From: Siphonodentalium dalli
Lineage: Eukaryota; Mollusca; Scaphopoda; Gadilida; Siphonodentaliidae
DNA length: 64,000 nt
Assembly (NCBI GenBank): GCA_032622095.1
Contig: CP136061.1
Coordinates: 97,897,345 to 97,961,344, forward strand
Direction: 5' to 3'
In this document: positions 10,936 to 22,136 of the stretch, one piece after another
Numbering within the stretch: the stretch's first letter is position 1
How the letters are laid out: each line of letters opens with the position of its first letter
Made by a program: the position numbers and the translations under genes
Notes under the pieces: model-generated
The model's database searches: none
What the model saw: only the letters and a program-made list of their open reading frames with translations
Told to the model about the DNA's origin: nothing

Positions 10936-11280
10936 AGGGACGTGACGACAGGGGTGTCTTAACCCCCACCAACTTTGGTCAAATGTTCAACAGGTTGAAA
11001 TTGTTTTCGTAGTTTGATTTTCGAACAATGTATTAGTGGATAATTTGTAGTTTTTAGAGCAACATTTGCATATTTCCCTATTTTTGGTAACAAAATTTGG
11101 ACTGAAATGGCTGTTAGAAACAGTTGGAAAATGTTCAAGTCTCAAAATTTCTAACAATTGGAAAGCTTGATGCCAGCCAAGGAGGGGGTGGATTTACGCG
11201 CAAACTTGTGAATTTGATATGGTTCGAGATGTGTAGTTAGAAATTCGAAGGTGGACACTCTTCCTATAGCCATGTCCCTG
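10936..11280. mobile_element. R1 repeat, copy 2, with hAT-like inverted ends
   Basis: Left end ACAGGGACGTGACGAC, right end the complement of CAGGGACATGGCTATAGG, so this about 345-bp copy has matching inverted ends. The interior matches 2,995-3,215 inverted. No 8-bp target duplication was found, so the assignment to hAT is tentative. Confidence 0.5.
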
Positions 11281-13053
11281 CAACGGGCGTCTATAGCACC
11301 ATCTACTCACTCTATTAATCACAACCTGTCATTAATGCAGTGAACAAAGTTGTTAGTGAAACAAAATCGGCCTTCCATATTTATCTAAGTGCTAGTAGCC
11401 GCCTCGAGAATTTGAACACAAATCCTGGGTTAAAATGACAACTTTATCAATAATATTTGCCCATGAAATCTTTCAATAAATAGGTTAACGCATAGCTGAC
11501 TGGAATTTCATGGAATTCATGGACCTTTGAGTGAGAAAATCGTAGTGAAAGGCTACCGGTCAATGGGACAAATCTACCCGTTTCAATTCGCTATCGCTTT
11601 ATGTGCTGCATTGAAAGTACCCAAGTGACCGTGACGATGTTCACAGATTTACCCGTACACGTTCCCGTCGAACGGGTATCGCAAACTCGCTAATTACCAG
11701 AAGTACGACAGCTTGTTGAGTTTGATAGTTAATTTATGAGTCTTTAGAATTCGTCAAATATATCACATGCAGGTTTTGGTACTTGGTACTATGTCTTTAA
11801 ATTCACAGAAAATGATTTCCGACAGATATCCCCTTTCTTGGCGCCAAAATACACCAAAACTATTCCCGAGGCGGCTGAGTTTCTGAAAAAACAAGATGGC
11901 GGATAAGCACCTAATATTAATTTCATATTAGGTCACCGACCTAATATGGGTTCACATACCTTCACTATATATCGACGCTGATTGGCTAATTGAAAGAGCT
12001 GACATAATAAAGTGTGTTATATACATATCTCATCCTCTGATTGGTCACTGTATTTATCCACTACATCGATGCATTATAATTTCCATTTAACCAGTGATAT
12101 AACAGTATTTGACAATCCAGGTATACCAAGCATACTCATCACACGCTGACCTGGAAACTCCAAGGTATGTATGTATGGTAGCCAAGTGCCAATATTTTAA
12201 AACAATAATCATTTTTGCATGTATTAATCATTTGTTCGATTAAAAAAGCTTCTGAAAAATATTGAACTATCATTTGAACTAAAGGAGATAATTACCCAGT
12301 CATAATGAGTGATATCAGTATGGTTCTATATTGTGGATGTCAAACAATTGGGAGTAAAACATTATTGTTTTGGCAATTTTGGGGGTGGTTTGTTCCCGAA
12401 AACGGCATACCTCCTCCAACCCCCCCCCCCCCCCCCCATGAGTAGTACATCGAAAACGATATCAAAGCTACATTTAAGTAGTGTATTTCCCAACTTAATA
12501 GTGGGTTGCATCTAAGTAATTTGAATACCCACTGCGGTTTCACAGCTAGCTTCTAACGTATATATACGTTACAACCTTGGTGTGCCGCATTAACTCATTC
12601 GACTGTTTATTTAACAACTATTCCTTCAGCTAGGCCCACACCTCCAAATAGTTACGTTATGTTGCTATAGTAATTATAGTAATTATTGACGGTTTTCCAA
12701 TAACAAAATATCGCATATTGAAACCATTTGTTATGTAAATATAACTGTTACAGTAATTTGTCAACAACCAGAGGTAATCGCGAAGTTAGTTCAACTTAGT
12801 CGAAATATAATATTTCTAATGTTTTTTTTTCTTCAAATGTTTTAAAATACGGTAAGCGTTGGCGGTGGTTATTGCTGTTAAAGTAGTCACACCCGTTAAA
12901 ATCGCATAAACAGAACGAATATTATATTATAGACAAATGTTATTCTTATACCAATCATAAAAAATCGGGTAAATTTCATGTTAATGTCATCTTAGTACTC
13001 TATGATATGTAAATAAACGACATGTTATGTAAACAAACAGTACGTAAGTAATT
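11281..13053. other. No gene seen; C homopolymer
   Basis: Holds a run of about 17 C at 12,421-12,437 and TATATACGTTAC-like palindromic words near 12,557. No credible exon or gene. Confidence 0.5.
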
Positions 13054-13203
13054 AAGAAATAAATACACGGTGTAGAGGTGTGTATGGTCAAGTTGTACCA
13101 CAAAAAAAACTGATTGTAGGACGACGCGTAGCGGAGTCCTACAATCCGTTTTTTTGTGGTACAACTTGACCATACACACCGATACACCGTGTATTTATTT
13201 CTT
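13054..13203. repeat. 150-bp near-perfect palindrome (foldback)
   Basis: Arms of about 68 nt (aagaaataaatacacggtg ... gattgtaggac and complement) differ at only a few positions; the centre is gacgcgtagcggagtc. The words ttttgtggtacaa and tgtaccacaaaa recur as a smaller inverted pair at 13,966-14,001, suggesting a decayed relative nearby. Confidence 0.88.
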
Positions 13204-14859
13204 TTGTAATACGACTGAAAGTTTATGGTCACAATTCGACTGAATAGTCAACGAAATACTGCGCTTTTTCGGTCTCAGGTGAGAAAACATTTCGTGGTGT
13301 AATTCGTATTGGGCGTACTCGATTTCTTTGCATGGAGTACTCTGGTAATGTCTTGTCTTGTTATTAAATTCCCCCGTTGACTTTTCGAGGCACCTCTTCT
13401 AGAAATAATCGTTGTGATTGGCTAAAAAACGATGTGTTTTCAGCGGCGCCCGTGCGTTTCATTTAAATTGTACAGGAAATACGATTGCGGTCATTTCTGT
13501 TTTGAACGTTGTTGGGACAACATGAATATGATCATCGATTATGGACCATTTTCCTCACACAAAGCGATCTAAATGATCTAGTTTACTAAACGAATCTTAT
13601 TCCCTCTGTACTGGTGAACAAACGCTTTCATTTTCAACTTGATTCCGAAATATCGATTTTGATCGAGATTCGAATCGACGAATGCACAGCCCGGCCCCAT
13701 GGATTTATTTTGTCATTTAATATACTTATTAAGTAACTTTCTTTGGTCGTAACATACATCAATATACCATAACATCATTTGGACCATATTCATTGGCAAC
13801 CAAACTGGTTTCAAGCGACAAATCGCTAGAAAATTCGCAAGATTGTCAAGATGTAGCAAAAATTCAAAGGGTTACGGGTGCGGGTGTACTCCGTTGATGC
13901 CCCGCGGAGTTAGAAAAGACGGGAAAAGTCGCGTGCGGCGATCTGAATAAACCGATTTTTTTCGTGGTACAATTGTAAAAAGTAGAATTGTACCACAAAA
14001 CTGGAACGAGATAGCCATGGTAACTCGGGCCACTGGCCAATCAGGACATGGCTTTTATGCATAGTTAGGCAGGGTCGTATTACAATATGCAATAAGCAAA
14101 TCACTCAACACAGGGGAAACCCTATTAAGTTATTTTTGGTTAGAAATGGCAAAAGTTGTGTACAGCCTATCGATATATAGCCTTTGCTATAAATGGGAAT
14201 TTTTGGGACGGATTTAAAAGTCGAACTGCGACAGGTAGGAAGAGTCCGGTAAAAGGTGTAGTTGGGAATTTCAATTGTTATTATTCGGATGCCAAGAAGT
14301 GCAAGGCGATTAATTATAACGGGAATTTGCGCGTTAACCATTAGCGCGCTGTGCGTTATGCGTTTCTATTGATGTTTAACCTGCTTTGTTGCATTGTTAT
14401 TGAAGATCTTTCGTTTATTTTCACGTGAAAAAGATCGGAATGCTATCTACTATTATACTGCACGGGGGATTTAACGATTGTATAAGAACTTTAATTCCAA
14501 CATGAATCCGAGGTGTTTGTTTATATCGGTGTTTAATATGTTATTTAATATCGTTTAGTGAACTTTTTCATTTAGTTATACGCGACACATATCGACGTTA
14601 TATTCTAAATGAATTGAGATGGTTACTCCTTCGTGCTGTTTGTAAATATTGACTTTTCATTTCTTTGTATGCGGAATAAATCAGAGCTATGAATAGAGAT
14701 GCTATTAAGAAAAGTACAAACACCAACCCTTCACATTGGTTGTTTAACATACAATGTGGCCTAATTCTAAACACCATTTGTATGTATGTGTACCGAGGAT
14801 ATATCAGAATGCTATATGAATTGAAGAATGTTCAGAAATTACCCCGACCCTTCCTGTGA
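13204..14859. other. No gene seen
   Basis: Contains the smaller inverted pair noted above and short random ORFs on both strands. Confidence 0.45.
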
Positions 14860-15330
14860 CCATGTTTTAATTGATACTCATGGGGGCATATTATAATTAG
14901 TCCTCATTGGACCATATTTTATTTGATGACACCATATTTAAATTTTAATTAACCCTCATAATGGGACCATATATGTATTCTTTAATTAAGTCACGATACC
15001 ATATTTTAATTGACCTTAATGGGACCATATTTCAATTAATCCCATTGGGTCCATATTTGTTTTAACCCTCATGGGAAGATATTTTAATTAACAATCAAGG
15101 TACAATTTTAATTAACCATCATGGGACCATATTTTGTATTAACCCTGATTAGACGATATATTAATTGACCCTCATGGGACCATATTTTATTTAACCGTAA
15201 TGTGGCCATATTTCAATTTACCCTCATCGGACCATGTTTCAATTAACCCTCTATGGGTGTAACCGTATGTTAATTTACCCTCATGGAACCATACATGTAT
15301 TTTAATTAATCCTTTATGAGAGGTCATATG
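14860..15330. repeat. Degenerate tandem repeat, about 28-32 bp, some 15 units
   Basis: Units vary around the consensus 'gggaccatattttaattaaccctcat'-type phrase (quoted in parts: gggaccatatttt, aattaaccctcat). Spacing is irregular and units have diverged, so it is an old minisatellite. Confidence 0.8.
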
Positions 15331-15617
15331 AGGAGTGCATTACCTGAGGCCATACTTATATCAGCGTTGCGCCCCCCTATGGTGTATATGGGCAAGTATA
15401 GCTAACCCTGTCGCAGGAGGTGGTGGACTAAATGTGATTAAACATACTCGGTATTTGCGTGATTGGATACTAAATGTGATTAGAAACGTGCTCGTACTTG
15501 AACCATGTTACGAAGATGGCAAATTTTTGCCAGATTATTATTCTGCAACAGAAACATGCTATTTCATGCGCTACTATTTCAAATGAAATTAGATTATCTA
15601 TTATATATTTTGAAAGA

Positions 15618-15631
15618 TCTGTGTGTGTGTT

Positions 15632-15669
<38 letters not shown>
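15618..15669 (+). repeat. (GT)n microsatellite
   Basis: About 50 bp of GT repeats interrupted by two GTTT steps. It makes accidental long ORFs on both strands. Confidence 0.95.
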
Positions 15670-15671
<2 letters not shown>

Positions 15672-16450
15672 AAATCGATGGACTCGAAAACGACTAAGCC
15701 AATTTCGATGAAATTTGGTATTTGGATGTGTTTTCGGCCGGAGACGAACATAGGCATATTTATTTGTCCGTGCGAGGTCAACTTTTCACGTGCGGAGGTC
15801 AAATCTATTTTTACGCCGTTTTTGCGCTAATATATTTCAGTTCGGTGCTCACAAGTCGATTCGATATAGCGCGAATAATAAATTGCCAGTCATATAATTT
15901 GCACGGTTAGAATCTGTGGCGTGTCCTCTTTCCAACGATATATAATATGTATGTATCCGTTTTAGTTATCTGCCTCAATTATTAGGTACAAGTGGTCCGA
16001 TGCTTTTATCGGGATAAAATCAATGCGTAATTTCTATGACGTCGTCAGAGGTCATAAAGTTAGATTACGTTAACTCTCATCCTGCCGATGCATTTGACTG
16101 TGTCGCGTTAACTCATCACCGGCCGAGGTATCCGCAAATGACATTGGGCTATATATCTCGGAAACGGGTGTAGCTATCGACTTGAAATTTGGTATGTGAA
16201 TGTATCTTGCCCCGGATACGAATTTTATCGGGTCGCCGAGCACGTGCGACACCAGCTTCGCGCATGCGCAGACCAGATCTAGGAAACGGGTGGAGCAATC
16301 GACTTGAAATTTGGTTTTTTAATAGCCCGGACGAAGTCGGGTCACCTTCTAGTATTGTATATATGGCAAATAATATGATCTTGAGGGCGTTACCATTTCT
16401 GACTATGGTTGTCTTGTTATATTTGCGGAGCAATAGAAAGGTTTTGCTAC
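15670..16450. repeat. Interspersed repeat with 'cgacttgaaatttgg' phrases
   Basis: The phrases 'ttcgatgaaatttggtat', 'atcgacttgaaatttggtat' and again 'aatcgacttgaaatttgg' recur, with GC-rich patches (cggatacgaattttatcggg, cccggacgaagtcggg). The style resembles the repeat at 3,265-3,960. No boundaries seen and no coding content. Confidence 0.35.
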
Positions 16451-16776
16451 TCACGTTGATAGTCTAGTTGTTTATACTTCATATCAATACGAGCGTTTCT
16501 CGGAATCTATGCAGTTGCAACGATGTGACGTATTCATGTCGATTTCACAAGACCATGTTGATTTCACTCTAACGTATTAACCCTGCGCGCACGAATGGCG
16601 CGCTTTGTTTTACAGTATATACCTTTGGTATATTGGTTACGAAATCCCAGATAATTACGAATATCGCATCAGATTTCTCCACAGAAGTACCGTTACGAAG
16701 CTACTGGAATGTGCCAAGGATTGGTTTAAAACAAACAATCGGAATGAGACTCTTTGGTTGGGAGAACAATGATCCA
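16451..16776. other. No gene seen
   Basis: Spacer without recognised elements. Confidence 0.5.
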
Positions 16777-16872
16777 TTATGACCTGGGCTGTGGGCATGG
16801 AAAAATCTCACCCTAGGGGCCAGATATTTGGTCCCTCGGTGCAATTTTTCCATGCCACACCCCAGGTCATGA
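16777..16872. repeat. About 95-bp palindrome
   Basis: Arms 'catgacctggg...gggcatggaaaaat'-type and complement with small mismatches; loop near 16,808-16,842. Weaker pairing continues outward (gagact ... agtctc). Confidence 0.75.
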
Positions 16873-17177
16873 TGTATAATATTAGTCTCACACAGCTATT
16901 TCACACGGGCTGCATGTGTTAAAATGTGTAGGGTGGGAGAAAGGAAAATCTCCCCCAGATATCTCACACGGGATTCCTGTGCTAAATTATGTAGGCGCGG
17001 GAGAAATATATGTCAATCACATATTTTCTCAAATGGCATTCAGAATATTCTCTCCGACAACACGGTATGCAGGGGGGCTGACACCCTGTACCGTGCGACA
17101 TGGTGGGATATATACACCAACGCATATCATAAACATGGAAGGACCCAGCATACGTATAATTTTACGTATTATGTATA
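16873..17177. other. No gene seen
   Basis: Contains two similar short blocks ('tctcccccagatatctcacacggg' and relatives) but no element boundaries. Confidence 0.4.
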
Positions 17178-17184
17178 CATTAAG

Positions 17185-18141
17185 CAGGGTTTCCGCTAGG
17201 GGGTAGGGGAATGGGGCCTGTTTGTAGATAGGGGAAAACACGAACACCTGCTTAGAAAATTTAGAAAAGTGCAACACTAGAAATGCATTGTCTAGCACGC
17301 ATAGAACGCGAATTACGATTATAATTCTGGTATGTATTCATTCTCAAAATTAAAACAAGAAATGTAACAATTTACATCGTTTATGTGATACAACAGTCAG
17401 TCAATTAACCACATTATTGTGATTGAACTGAGTGAATTAAAAACAAACTTTTAACTGATACTAGCTTCAGATTTATTTTTTATTTCCGGTGGGTAGAATA
17501 ATTAAATGTACTATGATATTTCGTACCAGTTAAAATTCAACTATACTCTTCGCATGAGGAGGTGCCTCGCCAAGTCATCAAGGGAAGTTCATGACCAACA
17601 GTAACATTCACTCATCTTTTAAAAATTAATTCGATCTACGAACACTGGTTTAAAAAGCTTTGAACTATTTTGTTGTCGCATTCAATCATTTGGGGGTCGC
17701 ACAATTGAAATTACTTCGAGAGAATGGCTGCTAAAAAGTGCTATCGGCGGGAAAGTGTTAGCTATGATGCTTCATTGGGCGGGGGTGGGGGGTCACACTA
17801 TTGAAATTGACTCGAGAGTATTGCTATCGGCGGGAAAGATATATACTTGGTAACCAACGAAGCTATGACGCTACATTGGTAGAGTTACGTCACAAATATC
17901 GCATTCGCATCGTACACAAAATATATCGTTTCCGGCTATATATTACGAATCGATATACTGAGGGTTTTACGGTTACACGAAATTCCAGGGTTTTCATGGA
18001 GTTTGCATTAAAACAAGGGGTTCAAGGGCCCTGGGAGGTGAATGCGTCGGGGGGAAAGTCAGGAAAAGTTGGCTAGGGGAAAAATTGGCTAGGGGAACGG
18101 GGCCGTCAAAGGGACCCCCTGCCGGTATAGCGGAATCCCTG
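17185..18141. mobile_element. Non-autonomous hAT-like transposon, 957 bp
   Basis: Ends are inverted: CAGGGTTTCCGCTA on the left and the complement of CAGGGATTCCGCTA on the right. A 7-bp direct repeat CATTAAG flanks it exactly (17,178-17,184 and 18,142-18,148); adding the next base gives an 8-mer with one mismatch, and hAT elements make 8-bp duplications. The interior has an internal duplication (about 17,690-17,770 and 17,790-17,880; shared 'gctatcggcgggaaag'). No transposase fragment is visible, so it would need a partner transposase. Confidence 0.8.
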
Positions 18142-18303
18142 CATTAAGAGACAATATAAAGGACAATTTCCCATTACATTGTAATTATCTGTTAGTGTTT
18201 CCGCCTTCCCATTTCCCACATGGAACAACAAAACGCCATTGGATGCTTAACTAATTATTTATTATGTATCAGCATTGAATATGAACAAATACTTAATTGC
18301 ATA

Positions 18304-18420
18304 TTAACCCTTCCATGACGGGTAGCTTCCTGATTTTTGCGAAAATTCTGTGCCAATGCATTATCTCATATATACGAATCTCCGATATGGAGACTCGCAT
18401 ATATAATAGAATACATTGGC
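18304..18420 (+). mobile_element. TTAA-flanked MITE fragment with palindrome module H7
   Basis: TTAA at 18,304-18,307 is followed by CCCTTCCATGACGGG, a piggyBac-like end of a third type, then the diverged module H7 (18,352-18,420). No matching right end was found, so it looks truncated. Confidence 0.5.
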
Positions 18421-19265
18421 CTAACAATATTACCTTGACCTTATAAACCAATGCATTCCTTTATTTATTACACACTCTTTCCTAAAATACAGTGCTATTG
18501 CTGTTCCATATATACAAATCCGTATGGAACCCGTATGGAACGTAAGTTCCATACGTATCTCGTTGACGACAAAGCCGTATTCTTGCCGTTTGCCTCAACC
18601 ATGGAACTGAAACTATAAAATAAAAGCACCTTCACACATGACAAAACAAGCCCAGTATGTGCCTAAATAAAAAATGTAAGCCTGTATTTTTAATGCACGG
18701 TTTTAGGACAGGTGACGTGTAATAAATACAGAACGACAAATGTATTAATGTGTTTGTTGATACGGCACTTGTGCCATCGCGGAAGGATAACACTCGAGGC
18801 TGTTCCACTCGTCCTATCCTCCACACTAGCACTCGTGTTGTATCAAAGATAAGATGTTGTTGTAGAAATGGGTGAGATGTTGCTATGATGTAAATTTGGA
18901 AAAAGGAATGAAAAAAATCGATGCTTCCAATGTTCCAACTGGTGGACGCTTTTGTTGAATTCCGCAATACATGTCACGTGATAAAGGTGATTATTGAAAG
19001 TATTGTGATGTCTTCACGTGCATGTAGGCTGGAAATTACATAATATGGCGCCAAAATCGGACCGAGCATTTTCAATCATGCCTTGAATTGCGTCATCGGT
19101 TCATGTATATAATTTATACTACATCGATATATCTTCTATATATTCTGTCATCACACCTCTTTCTTATCGTGCTGGATCTGCGAATGAAAGATAACTAAAT
19201 TAAAGTCACGAATATGTGTCTTTATTCGGAGTTTGCAGAGTTTTTACCGCGGGTCAAATGAACAT
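18421..19265. other. No gene seen; short palindrome
   Basis: A partly self-complementary block around 18,525-18,560 (cgtatggaac / gttccatacg). The ORF at 18,632-18,967 lacks recognisable features. Confidence 0.45.
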
Positions 19266-19649
19266 GATTAAAGGCCCGCTTAATTTTCGAGTCACCGATT
19301 ATTGTTTTATAGTGCCTTTATATAGGGTTGTAATAACAATATATGCCATAAACTATGATTAAAATACTATAATTCATCACCATTTGGAACGTCTGTGTCT
19401 CAGAATGAATAGAATAGAAAATAGCTAAAATCATAAAATAATTTCCCCCGTTATGGCTCCCAGAATACAACAGAATTCGAACTAAAGTGCATAACTCTAT
19501 ATCTAAATATATAGAGTTATTCCCCTTCAATTGAAAATAATAGACGTTGTGCATAAACTTTAGCACAGAGTCGACGTGAGTAACTCAACAAAAACAACAT
19601 GTTCACAGTTTATTACATCGAATAAGTTGAAAATATAATGTTTTGGCGT

Positions 19650-19889
19650 CAAGCCTTGAATTAGGGTGTCTGTCATTTGCCGACTGAGGTCCCCAGAAGG
19701 TGAATTTGGTGATGCCACCCTGCATAGCGGGCTAGCATCACCAAATTCACCCTATGTGGACCTCATTATGCTGAGTTGTTCCCAGATGGTGAATTTGGTG
19801 ATGCTAGCCCGCTATGCGGGGTAGCATCACTAAATTCACCCTCTGGGGCCCTCATTCTGCAAATGACAGGCACCTTTTTTGAAGGCTTG
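19650..19889. mobile_element. 240-bp MITE with two internal hairpins
   Basis: Inverted ends of about 34 bp (CAAGCCTT...GGTGtCTGTCATTTGC and complement). Inside are two hairpins with arms ggtgaatttggtgatgc / gcatcaccaaattcacc. The relative element at 59,770-60,212 lacks this block (its sequence runs gtgttgggtcttcctc), which acts as an empty site. A diverged relative lies at 62,380-62,590. Confidence 0.75.
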
Positions 19890-20012
19890 TTTGTGGTTTC
19901 CTCTTTCAAATGGTATATAATATGGCATATATTTTATATTATTATCCATCCCTTAACTAACACCATTTCTGATTGGGCAAAACTGTACACAACATTGTAT
20001 AATAACTTGATA

Positions 20013-21470
20013 TAATGTGATCTGGGGGTTCATGGTATATAATATGGCATATATTTTATATAATGTGATTTGGGGGTTCATTGTATATAATATGGCATAT
20101 ATTTTATATAATGTGATTTGGGGGTTCATTGTATATAATATGGCATATATTTTATATAATGTGATTTGGGGGTTCATGGTATATAATATGGCATATATTT
20201 TATATACTGTGATTTGGGGGTTCATGGTATATAATATGGCATATATTTTATATAATGTGATTTGGGGGTTCATGGTATATAATATGGCATATATTTTATA
20301 TAATGTGATTTGGGGGTTCATGGTACATAATATGGCATATATTTTATATAATGTGATTTGGGGGTTCATGGTATATAACATGGCATATATTTTATATAAT
20401 GTGATTTGGGGGTTCATGGTATATAACATGGCATATATTTTATATAATGTGATTTGGGGGTTCATGGTATATACTATGGCATATATTTTATATAATGTGA
20501 TTTGGGGTTCATGTTATATAATATGGCATATATTTTATATAATGTGATTTGGGGGTTCATGGTATATAATATGGCATATATTTTATATAATGTGATTTGG
20601 GGGTTCATGGTATATAATATGGCATGTAGTTTATATAATGTGATTTGGGGGTTCGTGGTATATAATATGGCATATAGTTTATATAATGTGATTTGGAGGT
20701 TCATGGTATATAATATGGCATATATTTATATAATGTGATTTGGGGGTTCATGGTATATAACATGGCATATATTTTATATAATGTGATTTGGGGGTTCATG
20801 GTATATAACATGGCATATATTTTATATAATGTGATTTGGGGGTTCATGGTATATACTATGGCATATATTTTATATAATGTGATTTGGGGTTCATGTTATA
20901 TAATATGGCATATATTTTATATAATGTGATTTGGGGGTTCATGGTATATAATATGGCATATATTTTATATAATGTGATTTGGGGGTTCATGGTATATAAT
21001 ATGGCATGTAGTTTATATAATGTGATTTGGGGGTTCGTGGTATATAATATGGCATATAGTTTATATAATGTGATTTGGAGGTTCATGGTATATAATATGG
21101 CATATATTTATATAATGTGATTTGGGGGTTCATGGTATATAATATGGCATATAGTTTATATAATGTGATTTGGGGGCTCATGGTATACAATATGGCATAT
21201 ATTTTATATAATGTGATTTTGGGGGTTCATGGTATATAATATGGCATATATTTTATATAATGTGATCTGGGGGTTCATGGTATATAATATGACATATATT
21301 TTAGATATGTGATTTGGGAGTTCATGGTATATACTATGGCATATATTTTATATAATGTGATTTGGGGGTTCATGGTATATAATATGGCATATATTTTATA
21401 CAATGTGATTTAGGGGTTCATGGTATATACTATGGCTTATATTTTATATAATTTGATTTGGGGGTTCAAC
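20013..21470 (+). repeat. 48-bp tandem repeat array, about 30 units, with 382-bp higher-order copy
   Basis: Unit reads gtgatttgggggttcatggt + atataatatggcatatattt + tatataat (48 bp). Most units differ by zero to three bases. The block 20,350-20,731 is repeated at 20,732-21,113 with the same variants (382-bp offset), so a multi-unit block was duplicated. As 48 is divisible by 3 and the unit has no stop in one frame per strand, long ORFs run through both strands; these are by-products, not genes. Confidence 0.95.
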
Positions 21471-21605
21471 TATTAAGTGGGCCTTTAATCTGCAGTTTAT
21501 TATCTAAATTGGTACAACGTATTCAATTGCGAATGGTAATACATTGAACGACCTGAGTGCCACTTCAACTTTAAATTTGTCCTGATTAATGATAACTCGC
21601 ATTAA

Positions 21606-22101
21606 CCCTTTCAGTGCAAGGGGCCGATCTCATCGGCCCTAATTTACAATCTGTAAAATCGGCCCTAAAAAATAAATAATAAATACAAAATATTAGTTTT
21701 TTTTTCGATATTTTTCTTTTTTCGGTTGAATTTTTTTGGAGTATGCTTAAGTATGCTATAGCGAATTTAAAAACAAACTGGATAAAACCTTAGGGGCATG
21801 TTATAACTCAAAACTATCACCATGTATTCATGGTAATAATTTTGATGCCCATGAAAAACGTAAGATTCCCTGGCACTAAAGCTACAAAATAAGTCTTGCA
21901 CTGAAAGAGTTAAAGAATATAAGAAAAAATTATTAAAATTGTAAAAAATTGTAAAAAATAATAACATATGATGAAAAATTGTTAGGCCAATGCATTCTCT
22001 TATATATGCGAGGCGACATATGGTCGACTCGCATATATAAGAGAATGCATTGGCACAGGGTATATGGGTTGATACAAAAATCGGACTTGGCACTGAAAGG
22101 G
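21606..22101. mobile_element. piggyBac-like MITE (CCCTTTCAGTGC ends) with one palindrome module
   Basis: Flanked by TTAA (21,602-21,605; 22,102-22,105) with inverted ends CCCTTTCAGTGCaAG and the complement. An internal near-end (cttgcactgaaagagttaa at about 21,896-21,914) suggests nested or composite structure. It holds module H8. Outside the element a 29-bp direct repeat (tgattaatgataactYgcattaa core) occurs on both sides, much longer than the TTAA duplication. Confidence 0.7.
21986..22054 (-). repeat. 69-bp palindrome module H8
   Basis: Full length, followed by acaggg; one change in the centre (gcgacatatggtcgac). Confidence 0.9.
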
Positions 22102-22136
22102 TTAAATTGTTCCTGATTAATGATAACTTGCATTAA

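Larger units (their letters stand above)
19266..21490. mobile_element. MITE (GATTAAAGGCCC ends) with internal 48-bp satellite
   Basis: Inverted ends GATTAAAGGCCCGCTTAAT and the complement of ATTAAGTGGGCCTTTAATC. Sequence between 19,290 and 19,640 and the array flanks match the relative at 59,770-60,212, which is only about 440 bp long. Here the element has grown through a 240-bp insertion (19,650-19,889) and through tandem growth of a 48-bp unit. No coding capacity. Confidence 0.75.

Noticed and set aside
15470-15830. 110-codon ORFs on both strands
   Set aside because: They are opened by the GT microsatellite (Val-Cys / Thr-His runs).
18632-18967. 111-codon minus-strand ORF
   Set aside because: Low-complexity composition and no recognised motif or splice context.
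19953-21120. Several ORFs of 64-176 codons on both strands coding a 16-residue repeat
   Set aside because: They are a by-product of a stop-free 48-bp tandem repeat inside a MITE; frames run on both strands and no start context or gene signal is seen.
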